Origin: Spirochaetia bacterium
GTDB taxonomy: Bacteria > Spirochaetota > Spirochaetia > Treponematales > Breznakiellaceae
DNA: 48,837 nucleotides
Direction of reading: 5' to 3'
Assembly: GCA_025997655.1 (NCBI GenBank)
Contig: BNUW01000002.1
Location: 1-48,837, forward strand
Shown piece after piece: positions 16,348-25,058 of this stretch (positions are counted from its first letter, which is position 1; the number at the start of each line of letters is the position of its first letter). Under the pieces are notes generated by a model. The model saw nothing but the letters and a program-made list of their open reading frames with translations. It searched no databases and was not told the DNA's origin. Both the position numbers and the translations under genes were made by a program.

Positions 16348-17337
16348 TTACCGGCTCTTTTTATGGGTCTGCTTGGTCTTTGAATAAATGTCCCACATCA
16401 CCGCCCCGGCGATAATAACACCCCGTACTATCTGCTGAACATAGGAGTTAACGGACATAAGATTCATGATATTGTTTAAGAACCCGACGATAAACGCGCC
16501 TATTATCGTTCCCCAGGCAGTCCCAACGCCTCCCGAGAAGCTGGTACCGCCTATGATGGTGGCGGTCAGCGCGTCAAACTCATAACTCTGCGCCCCGTTT
16601 GGCAAGCCCCCGTTCACCCGGGACATAAACACCACCGCCGCGATACCAACCAAAACACCGTTCAGCAAATACGCTTTCATTTTGATGGAATTTACCTTGA
16701 TTCCCGATGCGTTTGCCGCTTCCTCGTTTCCGCCCACCGCATAGGTAGACCGGCCAAATCTGGTGTAACGCATGATAAAAAACATAATGCCAAACAAAAC
16801 TAACATGATAATTACCGGTATCGGCACGGGACCCACCGATCCCTGTCCGACCGTTTTGTATTGACCGATTTCGTATATATTCTGCCCGGTGGTATAGAAC
16901 AGCGCGCCGCCCCGGGCAATGGTCTGGATAGCCAGGGTAGCAATAAAGGGCGGAGTTTTAAATTTAGTCACCATAAGACCGCTTGCCCCATTGCAAAGCA
17001 GCGCCACCGCAATGCCGACCCCAAAGGCCACAAACATATTGGGCACCGCTTTATAGGCGGCAACCGACAAAACCCCCGCGAAAGCAATAACGGCGCCGCA
17101 TGACAAATCAAGCATGCCGCATATAATGAGGACCATTTCGCCCAGGGCCAGCATGATAATAACCGATTGCTGGCGCAGCACATTAATCAGATTGGTGGCC
17201 GTAAAAAATTTTGGATTTGCCACCGAACAGACGATAATAAATATGATCAGTATAAAAAATATACTGTATTTGCTCAAAATATTGCTTGCCTTATTAAAAG
17301 TTGTTCCACCCTGCTTTTCCATACTGTTTTTCTCCAT
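16348..17337 (-). CDS. Sugar ABC transporter permease (system 1)
   Basis: 329-residue inner-membrane permease of the RbsC/BPD_transp_2 type with about nine hydrophobic helices. The ATPase contact region GGTSFSGGVGTAWGTIIGAF and the following FLNNIMNLM are typical. Two close in-frame starts exist (17337 and 17322, MEKNS or MEKQG); GGAG stands in front of the second. It starts 9 bases after the ATPase stop. Confidence 0.92.
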   Translation of the reverse strand: MEKNSMEKQGGTTFNKASNILSKYSIFFILIIFIIVCSVANPKFFTATNLINVLRQQSVIIMLALGEMVLIICGMLDLSCGAVIAFAGVLSVAAYKAVPNMFVAFGVGIAVALLCNGASGLMVTKFKTPPFIATLAIQTIARGGALFYTTGQNIYEIGQYKTVGQGSVGPVPIPVIIMLVLFGIMFFIMRYTRFGRSTYAVGGNEEAANASGIKVNSIKMKAYLLNGVLVGIAAVVFMSRVNGGLPNGAQSYEFDALTATIIGGTSFSGGVGTAWGTIIGAFIVGFLNNIMNLMSVNSYVQQIVRGVIIAGAVMWDIYSKTKQTHKKSR

Positions 17338-17346
17338 ACCCTGATT

Positions 17347-18843
17347 TCAACCGGCTGATTGAACCGCAAGTTGCATAACCGCTTTCTGCGAAAATTCATT
17401 TCTGTTCAGCATCCCGGTAAGCGCCCCTTCATGCATAACATAAATACGATCACACATGCCCAAAAGCTCGGGCAATTCGGAGGATACCATGATAATGCTT
17501 TTGCCCTGCTCAACAAACTCTGTCATGAGCTGGTATATTTCACTTTTTGCCCCCACATCAATGCCCCGTGTCGGTTCGTCTAATATCAATATTTCCGGAT
17601 CACGGACCATCCATTTAGCGAGGATCACCTTTTGCTGATTCCCGCCGCTCAGTGAATATACCTTCGTATCCAGGGACGGCGTTTTTACCCGCATTTTTTG
17701 GCATATCGCGGATACCGTTTCATACTCCCTGCGCTTATACCAGCGGCCATTGGTAATGAATTTATCCAGCGCAACCAATGCCACATTTTCCGAAACACTC
17801 ATCAGGGGCACAATGCCATATCTTCTCCGGTCCTCTGAAAGCATGGCAAGACCCGCCCCCATGGCCTGCTGCACATTTTTTATCCTCCGCGGTTTGCCGG
17901 CTACCGTTATTTCCCCGGCGGTACAGGGGTCCAGACCGAAGAGGGTCCGCATAACTTCTGTGCGGCCGGCGCCCAGCAGGCCGGCAAAACCCAGTATCTC
18001 ACCCTTTCGTAAATTGAAATTCACTTTTTGAAACACTCCGTCGCTGGACCAGTCCTTTATGCGTAACACTTCTTCACCCAGCGGTATTTCCTTCTTGGGA
18101 TACTGATTTTCAATTTTTCTGCCCACCATCAATTCTATGGTGGTCTTTTCGTCAATATCATTCTTGGCACGGGTTTCAATGATCTTCCCGTCGCGCAATA
18201 CCGTAATTTCATCGGCGATGCGGAAAATTTCATCCATTTTATGCGAAATATAGATGATACTTACGCCCCTTTTTTTGAGGGCCTCAATTTTAACAAACAG
18301 ATTTTCCACTTCCTTGGAGGTGATGGCGGAAGTTGGTTCATCCATAATAATAATGCCTGCATTGATGGAAACCGCCTTTAGGATTTCGATCACCTGTATG
18401 TCAGACACACTAAGGCTGCGCAGCTTAATATCCGGCGGATAATTAAAGCCCTCCTGTTTCAGCAATTGCAGGGTGTTTGTCCGCACAGCCTTCCAGTCAA
18501 CAAGGGCATTACCTTTCATAGGCCAATGACCCAGGCATATATTTTCCTCCAGGGTCATGTCGGGCACAAAGGACAGCTCCTGGTATATCATCGCAATGCC
18601 AAGCTTGCGGGCATGCAGCGGATCCTGTATTACGACCTTTTTGCCGTCAACAAAAATATCCCCCGAATCCTGCTGATGCAGCCCATTGATAATCTTCATA
18701 AGCGTTGATTTTCCGGCGCCGTTTTCACCGCAAAGCACATGGGTGGTACCCTTCTTAAGCTGAAAACTGACGTCATCCAAGGCCTGCACACCGGGAAATC
18801 CCTTGGATATATGGGTCAGCTCTAATTTATTTTCTGCTGCCAA
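17347..18843 (-). CDS. Sugar ABC transporter ATPase, double domain (system 1)
   Basis: 498-residue tandem nucleotide-binding protein of the RbsA/MglA type. Domain 1: GENGAGKST, an atypical signature LSVSDIQVIE, IIMDEPTSAI. Domain 2: degenerate Walker A GLLGAGRTE, signature LSGGNQQKV, LILDEPTRGIDVGAK, VSSE. The degenerate second Walker A is usual for CUT2 ATPases. First gene of the operon, with its own promoter (18875-18904). Confidence 0.95.
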   Translation of the reverse strand: MAAENKLELTHISKGFPGVQALDDVSFQLKKGTTHVLCGENGAGKSTLMKIINGLHQQDSGDIFVDGKKVVIQDPLHARKLGIAMIYQELSFVPDMTLEENICLGHWPMKGNALVDWKAVRTNTLQLLKQEGFNYPPDIKLRSLSVSDIQVIEILKAVSINAGIIIMDEPTSAITSKEVENLFVKIEALKKRGVSIIYISHKMDEIFRIADEITVLRDGKIIETRAKNDIDEKTTIELMVGRKIENQYPKKEIPLGEEVLRIKDWSSDGVFQKVNFNLRKGEILGFAGLLGAGRTEVMRTLFGLDPCTAGEITVAGKPRRIKNVQQAMGAGLAMLSEDRRRYGIVPLMSVSENVALVALDKFITNGRWYKRREYETVSAICQKMRVKTPSLDTKVYSLSGGNQQKVILAKWMVRDPEILILDEPTRGIDVGAKSEIYQLMTEFVEQGKSIIMVSSELPELLGMCDRIYVMHEGALTGMLNRNEFSQKAVMQLAVQSAG

Positions 18844-18874
18844 AGACTCCGTCTCCCTTCCTTTCCGATTATCC

Positions 18875-18904
18875 AGTATAGAATAAATGTATCACCGTTG
18901 TCAA
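18875..18904 (-). promoter_or_regulatory. Promoter of transporter operon 1
   Basis: Minus strand: TTGACA, 18-base spacer, TATACT, about 35 bases before the ATPase start. Unlike the other transporter promoters here it lacks the TGCGCAAAA continuation and has ACGGTGATACA instead, so a different regulator is likely. Confidence 0.65.
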
Positions 18905-18962
18905 GAAAAAAAGACCCGGTTTTCTATAAAATCAGTACCCCGGTGACGATCCGTCAAAAAAC

Positions 18963-19274
18963 CTACTTTACCTTGATGATATACCCTTCTTTCCGGGCAG
19001 CGGGCTTGGGCCGAGTCCCCTCGGCATATCCGAGGATGCAGAAACCGATCCCCACGTAGGTGTTACTGTCCAGGCCCCATTTCTTGAGAAGCGCCTTGCC
19101 GTCTTCGCTTTCAAACACCTGTTTGGCCCGGTGTATCCAGCAGGAATCCACCCCCACCGCCCCGCGCTTGGCCGAAAAGCTCACCCCGTCCAGGGCCAGC
19201 ACCCCGGGAAAGGCCTTGGTAATACCCTTCAGTTCAAGGAATGTACTATACTGACATAGATGGTAGGATCCCAT
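18963..19274 (-). pseudogene. In-frame fusion remnant: ABC ATPase N-terminus + nitroreductase C-terminus
   Basis: 103 open codons. Residues 10-38 (STFLELKGITKAFPGVLALD, then GVSFSAKRG) are the start of a CUT2 sugar ATPase, ending just before its Walker A. From residue 39 (AVGVDSCWIHRAKQVF) to the end (ARKEGYIIKVK) the match is to the last third of a nitroreductase-family flavoprotein. The ATPase's own start codon seems lost: the first ATG (19274) lies inside the promoter spacer and no ribosome site is visible. This is a deletion scar between two genes, probably non-functional. Confidence 0.75.
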
Positions 19275-19309
19275 GGTTTTTTGCGCATGTCAATCTATTG
19301 GAACGTTCC
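19265..19309 (-). promoter_or_regulatory. Decayed LacI-type promoter/operator (copy F)
   Basis: Minus strand: TTGACA (19288-19293) continuing into TGCGCAAAA, 17-base spacer, then GATCCT where the sister promoters have GATACT. Just upstream is a perfect GGAACGTTCC palindrome (19300-19309) with a central CG. Same architecture as the promoters near 24.9, 29.6, 30.1 and 33.9 kb, but the -10 is damaged and it serves only the fusion remnant. Confidence 0.65.
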
Positions 19310-19310
19310 G

Positions 19311-20306
19311 CTATTTTTGTTTCAGTCCCATGCTGTAGCAGGGCATATCAACTAATTTTTTCAGTTCATCGTCCAGCTTCATCACCGTCAATGTGGCGCC
19401 CATCATTTCCAGGGAGGTAAAGTAATTTCCCGCATAAGAGCGGTGAACCTTGATACCCTTCGCGGTGATGAGCTTCTCAATTTCGTCGTAGAGTACGTAG
19501 ATTTCCATAACCGGCGTTGCGCCAAGGCCGGAAACCAGTACTACTACCTCGTCCCCCGCAACAAAGGGATAGTCGGGCAGCACCACATCCACCATCCGTT
19601 TGGCCATCTGTGCGGCAGTTTCCAGGGGACAGACTTCAATCCCCGGCTCCCCGTGATGGCCAATCCCGACTTCCATGGTCCCCGGCTTAATTTCAAAATT
19701 GGGATGCCCCACCGCAGGCAGCGTACAGGGGGTTAAGCCGATACCAACGCTACGGGTATTATCAATGGCTTTCTGGGCCGCCGCAATAACCTCGTCCAGG
19801 TTCCCACCCGCCGCCGCCTTTGCGCCACCTACTTTCCACATCAGCACCTCCCCGGCCACGCCCCGCCGTTTCTCCCGCTGATCCTTTGGCGCCGAGGCTA
19901 CGTCGTCGTTGGCAACCACGGTCTTTACTTCAAGGCCGTCCTTCTTGGCCATCTTGACCGCCATCTTTACGTTCATGTTATCCCCGGAGTAGTTGCCGTA
20001 GAGGCATGCCACGCCCTTGCCCCGGTCAGCCGCTTTAAAGGCGTCCAGGAAAGCGGCGGCTGTGGGGGAGGAGCAAATCTCGCCTACCGCCACCGCGTCG
20101 CAGAGATTCTCGCCGGTATAGCCGATAAAGGCCGGCTTGTGTCCGCTGCCGCCGCCGGTCACCACCCCCACCTTGCCGGCAGGAATGTTGGACCGCGCGA
20201 TGACCCGGGGGTTATCGGTGGCGGTAATAAAATCGCTGTGGACTTTGACGAAACCCTTGAGCATTTCATCTACGATGTCGTCGGGATTGTTTAAAATACG
20301 CTGCAT
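19311..20306 (-). CDS. dhaK: Dihydroxyacetone-kinase subunit DhaK-type protein
   Basis: 331-residue substrate-binding subunit of DhaK-family kinases, which bind a short ketose covalently through a histidine. Seen: VTGGGSGHKPAFIGY near residue 50, NYSGDNMNVKMA near 105 and the ligand-binding GIGHHGEPG with the reactive His near 217. The nucleotide subunit DhaL and the PTS partner DhaM are absent from the window; downstream lies only the fusion remnant. It is last in an operon with an SDR and transporter 2, so it may act on dihydroxyacetone or a four-carbon ketose made by the SDR, using a DhaL encoded elsewhere. GAGGAG precedes the start. Confidence 0.88.
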   Translation of the reverse strand: MQRILNNPDDIVDEMLKGFVKVHSDFITATDNPRVIARSNIPAGKVGVVTGGGSGHKPAFIGYTGENLCDAVAVGEICSSPTAAAFLDAFKAADRGKGVACLYGNYSGDNMNVKMAVKMAKKDGLEVKTVVANDDVASAPKDQREKRRGVAGEVLMWKVGGAKAAAGGNLDEVIAAAQKAIDNTRSVGIGLTPCTLPAVGHPNFEIKPGTMEVGIGHHGEPGIEVCPLETAAQMAKRMVDVVLPDYPFVAGDEVVVLVSGLGATPVMEIYVLYDEIEKLITAKGIKVHRSYAGNYFTSLEMMGATLTVMKLDDELKKLVDMPCYSMGLKQK

Positions 20307-20347
20307 TTTTTTCTCCTCTTTTGCACTGTCCTATTTAAAAGAATAAA

Positions 20348-20421
20348 AAACCACGGACCACACTGACCTCACGGACTAGTTTTTGCCTGTCGTTTTCTTT
20401 TGTCCGTGCTGTCCGTGGTTT
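20348..20421. repeat. Nested inverted repeat of CACGGAC units
   Basis: Outer arms AAACCACGGAC (20348-20358) and GTCCGTGGTTT (20411-20421), inner arms CACGGAC (20370-20376) and GTCCGTG (20402-20408), all perfect. It lies in the 144-base gap between the SDR and dhaK, in the middle of an operon. The unit resembles those in the palindrome at 42.1 kb. Confidence 0.8.
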
Positions 20422-20450
20422 ACCTTCTTCATTAACATTTTCAATGGTGT

Positions 20451-21218
20451 CTACTTACTTGTATAACCGCCGTCAACAAGCAGGTTGTGTCCGGTAATCA
20501 TTGCCGCAGCGTTACTGCACAGGAAAGCAATAACCCCGGCAATTTCATCGGGTTCGGCAAACCGTTCTGCGGGGATTTCTTTTTTAAAGGCGTCTCCCAC
20601 CGGCCCGTCCCAGGCTTTATGCCCCAGCTCGGTCAATACTACCGTGGGGGACACGCAGTTCACCCGTATATCATACTTCCCCCATTCAAGGGCCAGCACC
20701 TGGGTCATGGAAATGATCCCGCCCTTACTGGCGCAGTACGCCACATGCTTGTCCAGGGCGATAACCCCCGCCTGGGAAGCCATGCTGACAATGGAACCGG
20801 GAAGCTTTTTTTCAATCAAATAGGAACCGAAAGCCTGGGCCATCATAAAACTGGCCTTCAGGTTAATAGCTATAGTGCGATCCCAAAAATCTTCGGAGAT
20901 GATCTCCGCCTTTTCCAGGGCCACAATACCGGCGCTGTTCACCAGTATATCTATTTTTCCAAAGGCCTTTACACCTGCGTCAATAATACTCTTCCGATAC
21001 GCAGCCTCAGTAATATTCCCCACAACGCCGATATGCCTGGGGCCGATTTTCTTGGCAATGGCATCCGTTTGCGGGTTAAGATCCGCCAGGATTAGATTCA
21101 CACCTTTTTTTGCAAAAAACTGTGCCGTTGCATTGCCAATCCCGGCGGCGCCGCCGGTAATAATTGCAGTTTTTCCTTCCAGGGAAAAACTTGCATCCGA
21201 TCCATGATATGAAATCAT
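20451..21218 (-). CDS. Short-chain dehydrogenase (threitol/glycerol-dehydrogenase-like)
   Basis: 255-residue classical SDR: ITGGAAGIGNA nucleotide site, VNSAG near residue 93, catalytic Ser in SMASQAG, YCASKGG (Tyr-x-x-x-Lys), and SPTVVLTELG and VDGGYTSK at the end. The pattern and the SLEGKTAIITG start recall the GolD/D-threitol dehydrogenase branch. With DhaK downstream, oxidation of a small polyol to a ketose followed by phosphorylation is a consistent reading; the substrate is inferred. AGGAG precedes the start. Confidence 0.88.
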   Translation of the reverse strand: MISYHGSDASFSLEGKTAIITGGAAGIGNATAQFFAKKGVNLILADLNPQTDAIAKKIGPRHIGVVGNITEAAYRKSIIDAGVKAFGKIDILVNSAGIVALEKAEIISEDFWDRTIAINLKASFMMAQAFGSYLIEKKLPGSIVSMASQAGVIALDKHVAYCASKGGIISMTQVLALEWGKYDIRVNCVSPTVVLTELGHKAWDGPVGDAFKKEIPAERFAEPDEIAGVIAFLCSNAAAMITGHNLLVDGGYTSK

Positions 21219-21271
21219 CGATTAACTCCTTTCATAAAAATTCAAGTATCAAGATACTTGCACCACTCTCC

Positions 21272-22225
21272 TTAACCGGTAATACTATTTTCACGTATCT
21301 TGGACAATATCACTGCGGCAACAATGATGGCGCCCTTCAGCATCATCTGCGGGTAGGACGGTACGTTCATCAAATCCAGGATATTGTTGATAATGCCCAG
21401 AACAAATACGCCGATAATAACGCCGCTTACCGAGCCGATACCGCCGTTAAAGCTTGTCCCGCCGATAACAACCGCAGCAATACTGTCCATTTCCAGACTG
21501 TTGCCGCCGGTAGGGGTACCAACCCCAAGCCGGGCTGCAAGAACCACGCCGCCGATACCGCAGCAGAGACCCGAAAACAGGTATGGTAATATTTTCCATT
21601 TTTTGATGTTGATACCGCTCAGCCGGACGGCGGTTTCATTTCCGCCCAAACAGTACACAATTCTGCCCACCACGGTATATTTAAGAATTATCGCGGTTAT
21701 TATAACCATAACTATCCAAATCAGGGCAAGGATGGGGATGCCGAAAACATTCCCGGTTCCCACCACGTATAAGAAATCTGCGCCGGGGAAGGGAAGCCAG
21801 GAAATAGGAAGGGACTTTGTGTACCAGAAAGCGATACCCCGGGCAAAACTCATCATCCCCAGGGAAACAATAAAGGGCGCGATTTTTAATAACGATACTA
21901 TCACGCCGTTAACCGTGCCCAGCGCCACACAAATGAGGATAGCAAAACTAATGGCGGCCCCGACGGGCATGATCCGCATAAACCCGGCGCAGATGACCCC
22001 GGCAACCGCCACCGTTGATCCGACAGAAAGATCAATGCCCCCGGTAAGTATTACCAGAAACATTCCCATACTTACTATCATATTAAGGGCTATCTGTACC
22101 GAAAGGTTTCTGAAATTCGTAACCGACAGAAACACCGGGGAAACAATTGAGGCAATAACGATCATCACCAGCAATACGATAAGGGGGATTGCCTGTTCTT
22201 TTAGATATTCCTTTACCTGGTTCAT
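21272..22225 (-). CDS. Sugar ABC transporter permease (system 2)
   Basis: 317-residue CUT2 permease with about ten hydrophobic segments; ILTGGIDLSVGSTVAVAGVI and GGTSFNGGIGSVSGVIIGVF are typical family stretches. Its ATG overlaps the ATPase stop by four bases, so translation is coupled. Tail of the transporter part of operon 2. Confidence 0.93.
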   Translation of the reverse strand: MNQVKEYLKEQAIPLIVLLVMIVIASIVSPVFLSVTNFRNLSVQIALNMIVSMGMFLVILTGGIDLSVGSTVAVAGVICAGFMRIMPVGAAISFAILICVALGTVNGVIVSLLKIAPFIVSLGMMSFARGIAFWYTKSLPISWLPFPGADFLYVVGTGNVFGIPILALIWIVMVIITAIILKYTVVGRIVYCLGGNETAVRLSGINIKKWKILPYLFSGLCCGIGGVVLAARLGVGTPTGGNSLEMDSIAAVVIGGTSFNGGIGSVSGVIIGVFVLGIINNILDLMNVPSYPQMMLKGAIIVAAVILSKIRENSITG

Positions 22226-23715
22226 ACCGCTTCACTCCTATACATGAGGTTCAAGATGCTTTCCGTATCCTCGACATTACCGTTAATTTCTCCCGCGATT
22301 TTTCCCTGCCGCATAACCACGATTCTGTTGCAAAGCCCCTGGACTTCCTCGATCTCAGAAGAAATAACAATTATGGACAAACCGTCCTTTTTCAATTTGT
22401 TAAGCAGGGTATAAATTTCAAATTTAGCGCCCACATCAATCCCCTGGGTCGGTTCATCAAAGATCAAAATTTTTGGTCTTGCGGTGATCGCCTTTGCCAC
22501 CACAACCTTTTGCTGATTCCCGCCGCTCAGGCTTAAGACCGGTCTGTTCATGGTATCCGCTTTGATGTTTAAATCGCCCCTGAGTTTTTCAACCAGGGCT
22601 TTTTCCTTTTTTGCGTTGCAAAAAAAAGACTTGGAAATGGTTTTCAGGTTGGAAAGGGTGATGTTCTCCCGAATTGGCCGGATAAGAACCAATGCTTCAC
22701 CTTTTCTGTCCTCCGGGGCCAGAAAGATCCCTCTTTTTGATGCGTCCAGGGTATCCCGGAGCCGTACCCTTTCCCCCCCAATCCGGATCTCCCCGCTTTT
22801 AATCCGGTCAAGGCCATATATGGCGCGGGCCAATTCGGTACGGCCGCTTCCCACAAGGCCGGTTATTCCCAGAATTTCACCCTTCATTAACTTCAGGGAA
22901 ATATCGGTAACCTTCGCGGTAGAAACATTCTTCAGTTCAAGGGCAACCTCATCTTCATGACCAATATCTTTTTCAGGGAACATGGCCTCAAGTTTTTTGC
23001 CCAGCATATGCATAATCAGATCGGCCTTAGTCAAATTTTTGTTTTCCAGGACCGTAATAAGTCTGCCGTCCCGCATAACCGCCACCCGGTTACAGATGGT
23101 AAAAATTTCTTCCAGGCGGTGGGAAATATAGATAATAGTGGTGTGTTCGGCCTTTAATTTATTGATAATATCAAACAGTATCTTTACTTCATTGTCGGAT
23201 AATACTGCGGTGGGCTCGTCAAAAACAACCAGCTTAGGCTGCTGCAGCAAAACCTTGGCAATCGCCACCAACTGTTGCGTGGCTACATTGAGACTTTTTA
23301 CCCGTGCGTGGGGATTTACGGCAATATTGTATTTTTTCAGAAGTTCGCCGGTTTTTTTGAACAGGGTTTTCCAGGAAAGGAGCCCGCCCTGATAAACCGA
23401 CATATCACCCAGGAAAATATTTTCCGCCACCGTCAGTTCCGGAATAAGTTCCGCCTGCTGATACACCTGGGCAATTCCCAGATTTCTGGATTCCATGGCG
23501 GATTTTAATTCAGTTTTTTGTCCCAGGAAGAAAAGCTCGCCCTTATCTTTCTGATTAACCCCGGTAAGAATTTTAACCAGGGTGGATTTTCCGGCGCCGT
23601 TTTCCCCCACCAGGGCAAGGGTCTCCCCTTCTTCCACCGCAAGGGACACATCGTTTAATGCGTGAACAGCGCCAAAACGTTTGTCTACGTGCTTGACTTC
23701 CAGTATGGCTGCCAT
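22222..23715 (-). CDS. Sugar ABC transporter ATPase, double domain (system 2)
   Basis: 497 residues. Domain 1: GENGAGKST, signature-like LNVATQQLVAIAK, VVFDEPTAVLSDNEV, YISHR. Domain 2: GLVGSGRTELARA, LSGGNQQKVVVAK, IFDEPTQGIDVGAK, VISSE. Overlaps the permease by four bases. A hairpin separates it from the binding-protein gene. Confidence 0.95.
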   Translation of the reverse strand: MAAILEVKHVDKRFGAVHALNDVSLAVEEGETLALVGENGAGKSTLVKILTGVNQKDKGELFFLGQKTELKSAMESRNLGIAQVYQQAELIPELTVAENIFLGDMSVYQGGLLSWKTLFKKTGELLKKYNIAVNPHARVKSLNVATQQLVAIAKVLLQQPKLVVFDEPTAVLSDNEVKILFDIINKLKAEHTTIIYISHRLEEIFTICNRVAVMRDGRLITVLENKNLTKADLIMHMLGKKLEAMFPEKDIGHEDEVALELKNVSTAKVTDISLKLMKGEILGITGLVGSGRTELARAIYGLDRIKSGEIRIGGERVRLRDTLDASKRGIFLAPEDRKGEALVLIRPIRENITLSNLKTISKSFFCNAKKEKALVEKLRGDLNIKADTMNRPVLSLSGGNQQKVVVAKAITARPKILIFDEPTQGIDVGAKFEIYTLLNKLKKDGLSIIVISSEIEEVQGLCNRIVVMRQGKIAGEINGNVEDTESILNLMYRSEAV

Positions 23716-23743
23716 GCTTCACCATCCTCGTTATTGAATAAAT

Positions 23744-23767
23744 GTCCTGCCCATAAAGGGGCAGGAC
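23744..23767. repeat. Intercistronic hairpin behind binding-protein gene 2
   Basis: GTCCTGCCC and GGGCAGGAC form a perfect 9-base stem with a 6-base loop between the binding-protein and ATPase genes. Probably raises the ratio of binding protein to membrane components. Confidence 0.6.
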
Positions 23768-23776
23768 CAAGTCTTT

Positions 23777-24862
23777 TTAGAAAGCTGAATTCGGATCGTA
23801 ATACTCTTTAATATTGTCAACGGTCACCAGGAAGGGCTCCATAAACGTAAGTTTCGATTTGGGAGCGGGTCCGCCGTTTAATACCTGGACAAGCATACGT
23901 ACCGTAAGCTTTGCCGCTTCCACGGGGCTGTTAATGCCGAGGATTTTAATCGGCCCGCCGTTTACCATGTTTTCGCTGGCAGTCCTTGAACCATCACAGG
24001 CGGCCAGCATGACATCGGTTTTACCCAGCCGCCGGAGTACCGCCGAAGCGCCGACAACCTGGGGATCGCTGGTCCCGATTAAACACTTGATATTCGGGTG
24101 GGCAACCAGCATATTTTCCGCCAGCCGCAGCCCGCCTTCTTCGGTAAAGTCGCCGGGGAAAAGCCAGGAAACCATTTTTATACGGCCCCCGGTATCAACG
24201 GATTTAATACCGTCCTGAAAGCCATTATTTCTCGACATCGGCTGGGCCGCGCCTTCAATACCGCCGATAATGCCGTACTCAATGGTTCCGGTGGGATGAT
24301 CCCGCAGCAGTTGTCTGGCCACTTCCTTCCCCACCGCCGTACCAAGACCGTAGCCATCGGTTACCACGGAAGTCATGTGCGGAGCCCCGGGGTCAAAGGG
24401 CATGTCAAAGGCCACCACCGGAATACCGGCGTCATAGACCTTCCGGAGGGTAAGGTTAAGGGCGCTGGCGGGGTCCGCCGGCTCGGCGATAATGGCGTCA
24501 ACACCCTGGGTGATGAAATTTTCAATCTGGGATACCTGGGTAGTCACGTTACCGTCACAATTCGCAATCAGCACAGTTGCTCCGGTCGCTTGAATTTCAC
24601 TGATAGCCACATCCTGCAGGGCCTTAAAAAAGCCTGATTCCACCGAATACAGCGCTACCCCGATTTTATAATTCCGGTTTGCCGTGGGCAGCGGTATGTC
24701 CCTGGTGGAAAAATGGGTCTCCTCATCGCCGATCCCCGCATAAATTGTCTTGAGATCCAGCCCTGCAGCTTTCGCCGTTTTTCCCCTATTACAGCCCGCC
24801 AGTATACCTAATGCGGCAATACAAACGACCAGTCCGGCAACTATCTTCAAAGATCTTTTCAT
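23777..24862 (-). CDS. Sugar ABC transporter binding lipoprotein (system 2)
   Basis: 361-residue binding protein with a lipoprotein signal (KIVAGLVVCIAALGILAGC, lipobox LAGC, Cys24), so anchored in the membrane facing the periplasm. The mature part shows the Peripla_BP_4 pattern: YKIGVALYSVESGFFKALQD, FITQGVDAIIAEPADP and LLGTSD-like LIGTSDPQVVGA. Ligand contacts cannot be named. First gene of operon 2 (binding protein, ATPase, permease, SDR, DhaK) with a very good regulated promoter. Confidence 0.93.
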   Translation of the reverse strand: MKRSLKIVAGLVVCIAALGILAGCNRGKTAKAAGLDLKTIYAGIGDEETHFSTRDIPLPTANRNYKIGVALYSVESGFFKALQDVAISEIQATGATVLIANCDGNVTTQVSQIENFITQGVDAIIAEPADPASALNLTLRKVYDAGIPVVAFDMPFDPGAPHMTSVVTDGYGLGTAVGKEVARQLLRDHPTGTIEYGIIGGIEGAAQPMSRNNGFQDGIKSVDTGGRIKMVSWLFPGDFTEEGGLRLAENMLVAHPNIKCLIGTSDPQVVGASAVLRRLGKTDVMLAACDGSRTASENMVNGGPIKILGINSPVEAAKLTVRMLVQVLNGGPAPKSKLTFMEPFLVTVDNIKEYYDPNSAF

Positions 24863-24923
24863 TTTACTCCCCCATAATTCATGATAATTCCAAAAAATTT
24901 GGAATAGGCATTACACCTTTTTA

Positions 24924-24968
24924 ATTATCTCATGGGTTTTTGCGCATGTCAAGAAAAATTTTGCGCAA
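24924..24968 (-). promoter_or_regulatory. Promoter of operon 2 with paired LacI-type operators (copy A)
   Basis: Minus strand: -35 TTGACA (24947-24952), exact 17-base spacer, -10 GATAAT (24924-24929). Two palindromes with central CG flank the -35: TTGCGCAT centred 24943/24944 and TTTTGCGCAAAA centred 24964/24965, 21 bases apart. This is ideal for cooperative repression by a LacI-family dimer pair. Confidence 0.8.
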
Positions 24969-24987
24969 AATGAAAAAAATAATAAGG

Positions 24988-25022
24988 TTTATTATATAAA
25001 AATTTATCGATTGGGACATCCA
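24988..25022. repeat. Conserved AT-rich block with ATCGATTGG (copy 1 of 3)
   Basis: TTTATTATATAAAAATTTAT followed by CGATTGGGACATCC. Near-identical blocks occur at 29701-29738 and 30228-30262, each just behind the stop of the preceding minus-strand gene and upstream of a LacI-type promoter. A trace (CTATTGGAACGTTCC) is in promoter copy F. Confidence 0.75.
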
Positions 25023-25058
25023 AACCAAAGGGCCGCCCGAAAAGAGATTTCCGGAAGC

